The notes: generated by a model not told the origin, from the sequence alone. DNA of 30,695 nucleotides from a virus (IMGVR_UViG_3300025118_000087:1-30695); one strand, 5' to 3'. Positions 21,061 through 28,724 are shown, counted from the stretch's first letter. Numbers and translations: made by a program.

Positions 21061-22656
21061 TTGACTGATTTAATTGCAAACGGATTGTATCACCCTAGAG
21101 TTAGGCCATCAAGTGCTATAGGTAGTATTGATACAGACTTTCAGTTTGCTTTTGATTCAATCAAATCTTCTGTTTGCACTAGAAGCGCGGTATCCAACGC
21201 GGGCAAAGCGCTTCTGTGGGTAATGGGCGAATTAAAAGCCCATCAAATACAGGAAGTTAAGTCTGGGTATTGGTACTTAGAGCTTTGCCCAACATATTTA
21301 TCATCAATACCATCTGTTACTAGGTGGGCCGCTGGTAAAGCGTGGAAACAAATCAAAAAATATTTGGGTTGGATTGAAGTTTCCTTATCTGGAGCTTCCT
21401 CAATGGGCGCTAAAATAAGGAAACTACATTTTGGCCAAAAGTGGGGTAGGCACATTCTCTTCACCACTAAAAGCAAACAACTGCTATTAGAGGTAGCCAG
21501 GAGGTTCAGACACAATGGTTTTTTTGAGCGCTTTAGTGGCGCACAGAACGCCTCTAAAGTGCTTGTTGGCACCGTGGCAACCCCAGCCAAGCTGCGAACA
21601 GCACAGGGGCATAACAGCCAGCGCACAGCCGCCGTAAGTTGCCCCAACACCAAAGCCCATAAGCACGCAGATAACTCACCCTCCCTTATACTCTGGCGAA
21701 CAGGGGTTGAAGCAAAGAGCGGTGCAAAGTGTTTAACCTGCGAACAAACATACTCAGTAGAGTATTGCGGCAATAAAACCAGCCTATTTATTCCACGTAG
21801 AATGAAGCACGCAAGCGCACAAACCGCCGTAACTACTAAAAAAACAGCCCACCAGCACAATAATAACCTACTAAGTAAAGGATCTAAGCCAATAGGTGGT
21901 TTAGTCTCTACAGTTAAAGCATCCAATAGTTATCTTAGCGCTAAGCTTTTTAGCTACATTGCCGACAATACAGGCCACACCAATCGCAGTATTGGGCATA
22001 AACTCCGTAATGGGCCGCTACAGATCCTAAAATGGTCAGAAACTCGTAGTAAAGGCGCTAAACCTACTGACGCTGCGCGTACCGTCCAACAGTTATACTG
22101 CCCAGATATAAGCCAAGGACAAAAGCACATACTCCCAACATCACTATGCTCCGTTTCTCAAATGAAGCCTACAGAGTGGAAAGAAACACACTTTGGTAAG
22201 CGCCCTTATAAATGGGCTGCTTCACGCCAGTCGTGGGTACTATTTGATATTGACAATATCTGCGGTTTGGAAACAAACCTTTCCCCAATGATCAAGGATA
22301 TTGAAGCTGCGATTAAATCCGACGATGAATGTAGTGGGCGTTGCGCTATTGTCCAAACTGGCCCGACTGGTTTACAAATATGGGTTGAGCTTAGGGAAGT
22401 AAGGTTTAATCCAGAAGCTTGGTTTGCCAATATGGGGGTTCGTAACTGGTACTCTAGCTTAGGCGCTAAACTTATTGGTAACGCTCATAATATTGGATGC
22501 GTTGGTGGAAAAGTAGACATGGCTTGTTTTGCGGCGGGTAGGTTTGGTAGGAGGCCAGGATGGAGGCTGCTACCTACTGGAAATGTGTTCAGGTCTAAAT
22601 TGCTAAGCACACAATGCGATAGGATTAAGTTCGCCCGTAATCATCCTCAAGCCTAA
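21061..22656 (+). CDS. Putative replication protein with AEP-primase-like C-terminus, 531 aa
   Basis: This is the only plus-strand gene. Residues 1-170 look like a winged-helix DNA-binding region. A poorly structured linker with scattered Cys and His spans about 170-330. Residues 385-510 carry the three-part pattern of archaeo-eukaryotic primases: WVLFDIDN (Asp396, Asp398), TGPTGLQIWVEL (433-444) and KVDMACFAAGRFGRRPGWRL with Asp486. The usual His of motif II is Gln439, as I recall for some plasmid RepB-type primases. It may initiate replication by binding the adjacent gap and priming. The start is TTG with AAGAG upstream, directly after a 12-codon leader frame. The 3' end overlaps the cupin gene by 32 bases, tail to tail. 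Confidence 0.6.
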   Translation: MTDLIANGLYHPRVRPSSAIGSIDTDFQFAFDSIKSSVCTRSAVSNAGKALLWVMGELKAHQIQEVKSGYWYLELCPTYLSSIPSVTRWAAGKAWKQIKKYLGWIEVSLSGASSMGAKIRKLHFGQKWGRHILFTTKSKQLLLEVARRFRHNGFFERFSGAQNASKVLVGTVATPAKLRTAQGHNSQRTAAVSCPNTKAHKHADNSPSLILWRTGVEAKSGAKCLTCEQTYSVEYCGNKTSLFIPRRMKHASAQTAVTTKKTAHQHNNNLLSKGSKPIGGLVSTVKASNSYLSAKLFSYIADNTGHTNRSIGHKLRNGPLQILKWSETRSKGAKPTDAARTVQQLYCPDISQGQKHILPTSLCSVSQMKPTEWKETHFGKRPYKWAASRQSWVLFDIDNICGLETNLSPMIKDIEAAIKSDDECSGRCAIVQTGPTGLQIWVELREVRFNPEAWFANMGVRNWYSSLGAKLIGNAHNIGCVGGKVDMACFAAGRFGRRPGWRLLPTGNVFRSKLLSTQCDRIKFARNHPQA

Positions 22657-22966
22657 TAATATCACCATCATCAAACGTGCTTACTTCGGCGATAATAACA
22701 AAGTCACCATTGTCAATAGCCCCCATTCTGTGCGGTGTTCCAGGGGGTATGTGAGCATACATTCCTGGGCTTAATTCATAAGTCACATTGTTTTTCTCGA
22801 AAACCATTGTTCCGTATAAGACTATTACTGTTTCTTCCTTGTATTGGTGAAACTGTAATGACATTCTTTGGCCACTTTCTATACGCATAATCTTCCCAGT
22901 ATATTTCCCAGGAACATTTGCCCAAATAAGTGTTGATCCCCACGGCGCGTGCTTAGTATCAATCAT
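22625..22966 (-). CDS. ManC/phosphomannose isomerase-type cupin, 113 aa
   Basis: The sequence matches the C-terminal isomerase cupin of mannose-1-phosphate guanylyltransferases: WGSTLIW near residue 9, RMSLQFHQYKEE (His40, Glu45), PGMYAHIPPGTPHRM (His79) and the terminal DDGDIIRLEDDYGR. That part interconverts fructose-6-P and mannose-6-P or binds a related sugar phosphate. Here it stands alone, without the nucleotidyltransferase half. At the end of the modification operon it may supply or reshape the sugar for the glycosyltransferase. The metal set is somewhat reduced, so a non-catalytic sugar-binding role is possible. Confidence 0.75.
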   Translation of the reverse strand: MIDTKHAPWGSTLIWANVPGKYTGKIMRIESGQRMSLQFHQYKEETVIVLYGTMVFEKNNVTYELSPGMYAHIPPGTPHRMGAIDNGDFVIIAEVSTFDDGDIIRLEDDYGRT

Positions 22967-23996
22967 TACTTGCTGTCTTTTTTATTGATGGCCAAAGTTT
23001 TCGTTTGAGTTTGTTCTGTTGTGGCTTTGCGTGTACAGATTTAATTACCTCTAAATCATTTAAATTTGGACTTACTAATTTAGGCAAAAGGCCTGCCCTT
23101 GTCCCACTGCCAGCATTACAACGGTCACAGGGACTAAAGCCACGTTCTTTTTTTTGTAAGAACCTACGTGCAGCAGTAAACTCTGGCCCCCACCAAATTT
23201 GTTTTAGGCTCCTTTCACCAACATTTCCACAAGTATATTCGTGCCCCCAATCCATACAACAGATGTTTACATTACCACCATAGCAAACAGTGATTTCCCT
23301 AAAAGGTTGGGTACAAGACCTACTGTACGGTTGTTCAGGTACTGGTTGGTCAGAAGCATTTCCAGCATGGTTCATTAAGGTGCGTGAACCACTTTCTCCA
23401 GACCTGATCCCTATGTCGTCCATAACTATCATTAGGCCCGTTTTCTTTCGGTGATAATTATAGTAGGGGGAAATTCCAGCAGGAATACAATCGTCATAAA
23501 AGTCCATTACCTCAAATCTATTGCAGGATTTAGCCATTTCTTGGAGTTTGGATCTTTCTGGTTCGTATGTATCTAAGATTATTATGTCAATACCTGCTTC
23601 AAAAGCGCGTACAGCGTATGCCTCTACTGCATTTTCATGTTTTTTTGAACGCATCCATGTGCGCCCATTGGTAGTCAATTGAAACTGTGTGCTTGGTAGG
23701 TATTGCCTAAAGATCCCAATAATCTCTTCCCAGTTTGGGTTTAGTGTAGGCTCCCCATGCATTGCAAACTCTACCCTAGCTTTAGGGCAAAGCTCTCTTA
23801 ATTGTAATGCTATCTTTTTAGCTAAGTGGACTGACATATAGTTATATGGCATACCCAATTTGTCTCTAATACCATTTAGGCCACAAAAAGAACAAAGCCT
23901 ATTACACCCTTCTGTAAGCTCTAATTGTACAGACCAAGGCGCATGTAACCCCTCACCTTTACCTTTCCCTATTTGCTTTTTTTTTAGAAACCCCAT
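22959..23996 (-). CDS. Radical SAM enzyme with SPASM-like domain, 345 aa
   Basis: The cluster motif C31-NRL-C35-SF-C38 follows LELTEGC, the normal layout for a 4Fe-4S/S-adenosylmethionine site. GEPTLNP (81-87) is the usual second strand. The C-terminus has cysteines 228, 238, 246/247, 256, 290 and 293 in the order of a SPASM domain carrying extra clusters. The C-terminal 40 residues are basic, which would suit DNA contact. Family members modify peptides or other large substrates through a 5'-deoxyadenosyl radical. In this operon the likely substrate is a modified base or its sugar. The start overlaps the previous stop as TAATG. Confidence 0.85.
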   Translation of the reverse strand: MGFLKKKQIGKGKGEGLHAPWSVQLELTEGCNRLCSFCGLNGIRDKLGMPYNYMSVHLAKKIALQLRELCPKARVEFAMHGEPTLNPNWEEIIGIFRQYLPSTQFQLTTNGRTWMRSKKHENAVEAYAVRAFEAGIDIIILDTYEPERSKLQEMAKSCNRFEVMDFYDDCIPAGISPYYNYHRKKTGLMIVMDDIGIRSGESGSRTLMNHAGNASDQPVPEQPYSRSCTQPFREITVCYGGNVNICCMDWGHEYTCGNVGERSLKQIWWGPEFTAARRFLQKKERGFSPCDRCNAGSGTRAGLLPKLVSPNLNDLEVIKSVHAKPQQNKLKRKLWPSIKKTASND

Positions 23997-24709
23997 TAGA
24001 TCGCCAACAAGATTTCATCTTTACGCTTTGGGTTATCTTTCAACATTCCAGGCCACTTGTCTTTTAATTGCTTGATAGTCGTTTGTTCAAGCTCGCTTGT
24101 ACGGTAATCGCAAGCACCACCCTTGTTTGTACGGTGAGCGAATGTAGCCAATACTGCGTTGCACCTAGCAATAGATCCATACTTCATTAAGTGTTGGATT
24201 GTGTAGTCATAGTCTTCTTTTAGGCGCAGTTCTTCATCAAACCTGAGATTAGTTGGTTTCACAGCAATAAAGTCGCCAACTACAAAAGCACTAGTATGTA
24301 CAGGCTTATTCGGGTTGAAAAAGAAAGCATTAGCTGTAGGTGCTACGCCTACCATGCAAGAGCCTGTACTATCTAAAGCTTTAAACATTAGCCTAACTGC
24401 ATCATCAAGTGTTGCTTCGTGCTTCTCAGCCTTATTTGTAGCAATCTCTAGCTTGCGCAAATCATCACTAAGCTCAATAGCAGGTAAGTCTTGGGCAAAA
24501 GCATCATCTAAGATTGCATTACGGCTACGGCACAAACCACCAGACTCTACTACTTTAGATGCACCCATTATTTCATATTGCTGCACTTCTCCCTCCCCAA
24601 CGTACCAAGTAAGGGGGCCGCACATTGCTTCCATTTTAGTTACGTTTTTAGCTCTCTTATGGGAGATCACACCAATGAATACTTTCACACCACCAATACG
24701 CCTAATCAT
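23996..24709 (-). CDS. Glycosyltransferase resembling TET/JBP-associated (GREB1-like) GTs
   Basis: The protein opens with VFIGVISHKRAKNV, a GT-A nucleotide-binding start. It continues with RSRNAIL (61-67), a DxD-like SDDL (81-84), GDFIAVKPTNLRFDE, LKEDYDYTIQHL (163-174) and HRTNKGGACDYR (192-203). This order, with an RN pair before the acidic site and a late EDYD plus GG, is what I recall of the TET/JBP-associated glycosyltransferase family (TAGT). Such enzymes attach a sugar to the hydroxymethyl group made by the dioxygenase on DNA. A TET/JBP-like gene two genes upstream supports this. A capsule-type GT2 is the alternative. It overlaps its neighbours by ATGA and TAATG. Confidence 0.7.
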   Translation of the reverse strand: MIRRIGGVKVFIGVISHKRAKNVTKMEAMCGPLTWYVGEGEVQQYEIMGASKVVESGGLCRSRNAILDDAFAQDLPAIELSDDLRKLEIATNKAEKHEATLDDAVRLMFKALDSTGSCMVGVAPTANAFFFNPNKPVHTSAFVVGDFIAVKPTNLRFDEELRLKEDYDYTIQHLMKYGSIARCNAVLATFAHRTNKGGACDYRTSELEQTTIKQLKDKWPGMLKDNPKRKDEILLAI

Positions 24710-25968
24710 GCTTTATCCTCATTATATACATAAATAATATTACCGTTATTGTCTGTACCATTTGGTTGCATTATCCCTTCAAACATTTTGTATGGAGATT
24801 GCCCAGCATTTGGATTGTTCCACAACCAATTCATATAGTCATACATTGTATGATCTAAAAACTTGGCTCTTGCGTCTGTTCCACGTGTATTGAAGCCAGA
24901 AGCTCTTCTCCACAAGAAGCCCTTCAAATGATTCATTTCACCATTCGATGTAATGTCACACCAAGTTACTTTCCCTGTTTTCTTACACTTTAAAAGAGCC
25001 TCGGTAAACTGCCCTTTGCTGACATTATGGTCTTGACCTAGACCACAACAGTTTGAATCACAACTACGCTCTTTGAAATGTGCGTCAGAAACATAGAAAC
25101 GCATACCTATTTCTTTACACAAGTCGTCCATTTCATCTATAAATGGTTTTTTGACTTTTCTATTTAATCTCAAATAACCGTGAGCGTAACTATACTTTTT
25201 ATAAAAAGATAAGTAATTAAACCCAGAGGCTCTTGACATTACTTTTAGTTTTTCTTTTAAGCCTTTACTACGCTGTTCTAAACAGAAAAACTCAGTAGAC
25301 ATTGACATAGCCCCGCGTTGGTGGGCTTCCCTAATAAGGTCTAAATGGCCAGGAGATGTGATTCCTATCATAAACGGTCTAAGCCTTAGAATCGCCCCAC
25401 CACAGTTAAAATTCGCTATGTCTTCAATAAGCTTTAGCCTTGCCCTAGGAGGAGGCGTCCCTGGCTCTACAATTTTAGCTTTCCACGGATCTTCGGTAAT
25501 AAGGGTGACTTTTACAGTCCATTTAGGGTTATTCCTAAATAATTCAGCATACCGTTCGTCCCGAACCCACCACGTGCCCTTTGTGGAAAAGGTTAGTGGG
25601 TAGTCTAACTCTCTCAAGAACCTAAGTATTTCTAAGCCAACACCGTGTTTTTTTTCTAATGTACAGAACGGATCTGCCATTCCGCCCCACTGCATTACCT
25701 TCTTAGATTTTATATATTCCCCAAACTGAGAGGAATCAGGATCTAAGAAATGCTTCTTAAAACTTTTAACATTTACAGCTTTAGGTCTATTTGCTAAATA
25801 GGCTTCTCTTCGGCTTGCCCCACATTCTTTTTGGAAAGCAGCGAAGCAATATAAACACCCCCAAGTACAAAGACTGTACTGATCAAATGTCATGGGCATT
25901 GAACAATCAGCAACCTCATTGCTCCACCTAGGAGAGTGATAATATCCTTTATCTAGTTCTGGTATCAT
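24706..25968 (-). CDS. Radical SAM enzyme, spore photoproduct lyase-like, 420 aa
   Basis: C34-TWG-C38-LY-C41 is the cluster motif. WGGMADPF (94-101), STKGTWW and LRLRPFMIG follow in the order seen in SPL-related proteins (SplB-type, COG1533), which often act on DNA bases. A second Cys patch (303, 307, 308) may bind another cluster. The C-terminus (330-420) is rich in Trp, Asn and Tyr and matches nothing I know. In the operon it could carry out a base rearrangement or carbon transfer after oxidation, or reverse damage. The direct reaction cannot be read from sequence. Confidence 0.8.
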   Translation of the reverse strand: MIPELDKGYYHSPRWSNEVADCSMPMTFDQYSLCTWGCLYCFAAFQKECGASRREAYLANRPKAVNVKSFKKHFLDPDSSQFGEYIKSKKVMQWGGMADPFCTLEKKHGVGLEILRFLRELDYPLTFSTKGTWWVRDERYAELFRNNPKWTVKVTLITEDPWKAKIVEPGTPPPRARLKLIEDIANFNCGGAILRLRPFMIGITSPGHLDLIREAHQRGAMSMSTEFFCLEQRSKGLKEKLKVMSRASGFNYLSFYKKYSYAHGYLRLNRKVKKPFIDEMDDLCKEIGMRFYVSDAHFKERSCDSNCCGLGQDHNVSKGQFTEALLKCKKTGKVTWCDITSNGEMNHLKGFLWRRASGFNTRGTDARAKFLDHTMYDYMNWLWNNPNAGQSPYKMFEGIMQPNGTDNNGNIIYVYNEDKA

Positions 25969-26645
25969 AATTCTGCCCAGCCCAGATCCCTAACTGGGAA
26001 CATTTTTTTATGTTCTAAATTATATTCATCATCTATATTCAGGCGAGTTTTGATTGCTTGTGCCTCTTTATCGCAAGTGTAGACCAATACTATTGTTTTA
26101 GCCCTATCGTCTAAAACGCCATCAATGCGCTCTAGTTTATCTGGATCAAGATCAAGGCCCTCAAATAAACCACTTGGCATATCTAAATTTTCAATTAGAT
26201 CATCAAACTCATCATTACTCCAACCCAATGTAGTTAGGTCTACATTCCTGCTAGCTTCTAGCTCTTGAAGAAGCTCAACAAGTATTTCTGAATCCCAATT
26301 TGCAGCTTCAGCTAATTTGTTGTCAGCAATGGCATACGCATTAGCATCTTCTTCATTTTTAAATGGGTGCTGCCTTACTGGTATTAGTCCTGGGCCTGGA
26401 GCGAAAGGGGGGGTAAATTCTGGGTTCTTTTCTAAAAGGAATTTAAGCGCCGCCATTCGGGTGTGGCCAGCTACCAGCCGATTTTTGCCTTCCCAAACCA
26501 CAATTGGTGATACGAATCCAAATCGTTTAATTGATTCTGCAATAGCGGGAATTGCTTCGGCATTGTCTCTTGGGTTCCTATCCCAATCAAAAAATTGATC
26601 TAACGGTAACCATTCGGCGGCTGCTAATACTTTAGTCTTACTCAT
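25965..26645 (-). CDS. ParB/Srx-like protein, 226 aa
   Basis: Residues 10-75 form the ParB N-terminal fold: WLPLDQFFDWDRNPRDN, IAESIKRFGFVSPIVVWEG and the GHTR nucleotide-binding motif (60-63) followed by MAALKFL. There is no ParB HTH or dimer domain. The acidic remainder (SNDEFDDLIENLDMP, then a basic C-terminal strand region) fits the standalone ParB-like proteins found next to DNA methylases and modification enzymes in phages. Roles proposed for them include nuclease and kinase-like nucleotide chemistry. It joins the radical SAM and dioxygenase genes by 4- and 8-base overlaps. Confidence 0.85.
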   Translation of the reverse strand: MSKTKVLAAAEWLPLDQFFDWDRNPRDNAEAIPAIAESIKRFGFVSPIVVWEGKNRLVAGHTRMAALKFLLEKNPEFTPPFAPGPGLIPVRQHPFKNEEDANAYAIADNKLAEAANWDSEILVELLQELEASRNVDLTTLGWSNDEFDDLIENLDMPSGLFEGLDLDPDKLERIDGVLDDRAKTIVLVYTCDKEAQAIKTRLNIDDEYNLEHKKMFPVRDLGWAEL

Positions 26646-27516
26646 TTAATTTGCCTCGTTCTTTAGCTTTTTCTAATTCTCCCATTGGCGAATCACAGCC
26701 GAGTATCCCCTCCCTGTAATAATGGACGACTGTGATGCGTTCCCAATCGACCTTTTCTTCACCTACCGCAGCATAAGGGGGCACATTTCCATGCCAAACG
26801 CATGGGTTGAAAACAAGCACATCCCCATGCCTCATATCTACAGCAAACCTATACTCTGGGACTACCAATTCAAAACCGCTGTACTCTCCTCTCCGAAAGC
26901 ATAACAAGCAGCCCATCCCATCTTTAAGATCGCCACCGTCTTGGTGGTAAGCAGAAGGGACACAATTATTGACTGTAAGCGTTGTAAATGGTGTCCCAGG
27001 AATAATCCAAGCGGGGTGTGCTTTTTCCACATAAGTCATTTGGTCTTCATATTTACTTGGCGCTACGTCTTTAAAAACATTAGCAACTTCTTTTAAGCAA
27101 GGCTGTATGGCCTCCCATTTTTCTGGGTGGTGCTGTAAGAACGCTGTTTGGCGACAGAAAGGGTGCCTCCCGCCCTGTGCTTCAAAGAACCCAGCTACAC
27201 AACTAGAGACATTGCTTGTGCGTGTTTGTCTTGAAACAGTGCCGTCAGGCCGAACATTAGGTACGCGAGTTTCGCCAGCGTACACCCCGCGATTATCGCT
27301 CTTAAAACGCTTCATGTAATGGTAGGTGGGGTATGATTCTTCTAGTGCTTTTTCAGATATGGCACCTCTTCGGTACCCAACAATAAGAGTACCGTCTGGA
27401 GCATAAACATCACATGACTCAGTAAGCATAAAAGAGTAATGCTCTTTTGGTGGGTGCTTACCCTTCCACGGCCTAATTTGTTTTTCGGGGACTTTAGAGC
27501 GTACAACAATTCTCAT
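26638..27516 (-). CDS. TET/JBP-family 2-oxoglutarate/Fe(II) DNA dioxygenase
   Basis: The double-stranded beta-helix core has His191 and Asp193 (SAYHQDGGD), His242 (PCVWHGNVPP) and Arg260 (WERITVVHYYRE), the iron and 2-oxoglutarate ligands. FTTLTVNNCVPSAYHQD and GFELVVPEYRFAVDMRHGDVLVFNP match the TET/JBP subgroup rather than AlkB or prolyl hydroxylases. Residues 75-140 (RGVYAGETR, SNVSSCVAGFFE) belong to the extended N-terminus seen in phage members. The enzyme would oxidise 5-methylcytosine or thymine in phage DNA to the 5-hydroxymethyl base, giving the glycosyltransferase its acceptor. No methylase lies in this window. The C-terminus overlaps the ParB-like gene by 8 bases. Confidence 0.8.
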   Translation of the reverse strand: MRIVVRSKVPEKQIRPWKGKHPPKEHYSFMLTESCDVYAPDGTLIVGYRRGAISEKALEESYPTYHYMKRFKSDNRGVYAGETRVPNVRPDGTVSRQTRTSNVSSCVAGFFEAQGGRHPFCRQTAFLQHHPEKWEAIQPCLKEVANVFKDVAPSKYEDQMTYVEKAHPAWIIPGTPFTTLTVNNCVPSAYHQDGGDLKDGMGCLLCFRRGEYSGFELVVPEYRFAVDMRHGDVLVFNPCVWHGNVPPYAAVGEEKVDWERITVVHYYREGILGCDSPMGELEKAKERGKLNE

Positions 27517-28178
27517 TTTGCAAAATCTTCTGCTGCTTCTTGAATTGTTTTATAAACGGTATCTGTAATGTTGTCCGTATCGTGCTTTTTAGCAAGAGTG
27601 TTTACCCACATTTGGAAGATAGGTGCAGTTTCTTCGTTCAAGAATAACTGAACCATTCTTACACTACTATTAGGCATTGCTTTAGGTTCGGCTCCTTCTG
27701 GGATTTCTGGGCTGCCTTGGCCAACATAGCTTTCTTCAGGGGGAGCTAAACCAAGAGTATCCATATCTGTATCGAATTGTGCAAGTAAACCTTCAAGCTC
27801 TTCACCAGAAAAGCCAAGGGAAATAGGATCAAACTCATCGCCAAGCTGAGATAGTGCTTGGATATGTTGAGACAATACTTGCTCGTCCCAGCCTGCCAAC
27901 TCACCACTACGGTTTAATGAGATTGATAATTTACGAGCATCCTCATCAGATACATCTAAAAGGACAACATCTACGTGTGTTTCCCCTAGTTTTTTCATTA
28001 CGCTAAGGCGACCATTTCCGCCAATTACTTTCATGGTGTTGGCTTGGACAACTAATGGTTCCACTTGGCCATGAGCCTCTAATGAAGCTCTGATTGCAGA
28101 TAGGTTTTTTTCATCATGGACACGGGGGTTAGCGTTATCAGGGACAAGTTTTTTGATCGAAACATTTTGTACATTCAT
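27513..28178 (-). CDS. ParB/Srx-like protein, second copy, 221 aa
   Basis: The N-terminal 75 residues have the ParB core (SIKKLVPDNANPRVHDEKN, IRASLEAHGQVEPLVVQ). The usual GHR motif is replaced by IGGNGRLSVMKKLG (52-65), without the His, so nucleotide handling may differ from the copy at 25965-26645. The rest is acidic with a helix near 170-220. The two copies are only distantly alike, so they are probably paralogues kept for different roles. The ATGA overlap ties it to the dioxygenase. It is the first of the seven coupled modification genes. Confidence 0.8.
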   Translation of the reverse strand: MNVQNVSIKKLVPDNANPRVHDEKNLSAIRASLEAHGQVEPLVVQANTMKVIGGNGRLSVMKKLGETHVDVVLLDVSDEDARKLSISLNRSGELAGWDEQVLSQHIQALSQLGDEFDPISLGFSGEELEGLLAQFDTDMDTLGLAPPEESYVGQGSPEIPEGAEPKAMPNSSVRMVQLFLNEETAPIFQMWVNTLAKKHDTDNITDTVYKTIQEAAEDFAK

Positions 28179-28185
28179 TATTTAC

Positions 28186-28464
28186 TCACTGTAGGAAGTT
28201 TAAAAAAAGAGCAGAGGCTATAGAACCAATAAAAACACCGCCAATCGTACCGAACATAACCAATTTCGCGGTAAGCTTCGCGACCTGATTTGAATATTCA
28301 GGTGGGGATAGCACAAAGGCAATTTCTGGAGAACCTGATCGCTCTACAACAAAATGTGAGACAATGACCCACCCCTTTTCCAAAAGGGACGCTAATGCTG
28401 GATCTTGTAAAGACCTTTTAGGGTCTTCAAGAGACATAAAATGAACAGTCATTCTATCTTCCAT
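28186..28464 (-). CDS. Hypothetical C-tail-anchored membrane protein, 92 aa
   Basis: The first 60 residues are soluble (a short alpha/beta region with ASLLEKGWVIVSHFVVERSG). Residues about 66-91 form one hydrophobic Gly-rich span (LVMFGTIGGVFIGSIASALF) that ends the protein. That suggests a cytoplasmic domain held to the inner membrane by its C-terminus. The start shares a base with the previous stop (TAATG). The function is unknown. Confidence 0.65.
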   Translation of the reverse strand: MEDRMTVHFMSLEDPKRSLQDPALASLLEKGWVIVSHFVVERSGSPEIAFVLSPPEYSNQVAKLTAKLVMFGTIGGVFIGSIASALFLNFLQ

Positions 28465-28724
28465 TAGAACAACCCCCTGGCTCTTCTTAAACCTTTATTA
28501 AAGACAGCGGATCGTATTCTTCCATCGTAATGGAAAAACCCTATTCTCTCATTTGGGTGCTTTGCTTGGTGCCTTTTAACAAGCTTTCTAAAAGCGGCTA
28601 AATCTTCAGCACCCATTTCAGACCAGTGCGCTTCTTTTACGATAGTACCTTTTGCCAAAGTTATTTTTTCACTGGCTGAGCAGTTTTTATGAAAGATCAT
28701 ATCTTTAGTTATTTTATATGGCAT
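28464..28724 (-). CDS. Small basic hypothetical protein, 86 aa
   Basis: It is rich in Lys and Arg (FRKLVKRHQAKHPNERIGFF and a C-terminal RRARGLF), with a hydrophobic strand start (MPYKITKDMIFHKN). A basic nucleic-acid-binding role is plausible but no family is recognised. It overlaps the gene at 28714 by 11 bases. Confidence 0.65.
   Translation of the reverse strand: MPYKITKDMIFHKNCSASEKITLAKGTIVKEAHWSEMGAEDLAAFRKLVKRHQAKHPNERIGFFHYDGRIRSAVFNKGLRRARGLF

Noticed and set aside
21243-21926. 227-codon minus-strand open frame opposite the plus gene
   Set aside because: It is Cys/Leu-rich, has no ribosome site, and the plus frame is open along its whole length with recognisable C-terminal motifs; it is an antisense shadow.
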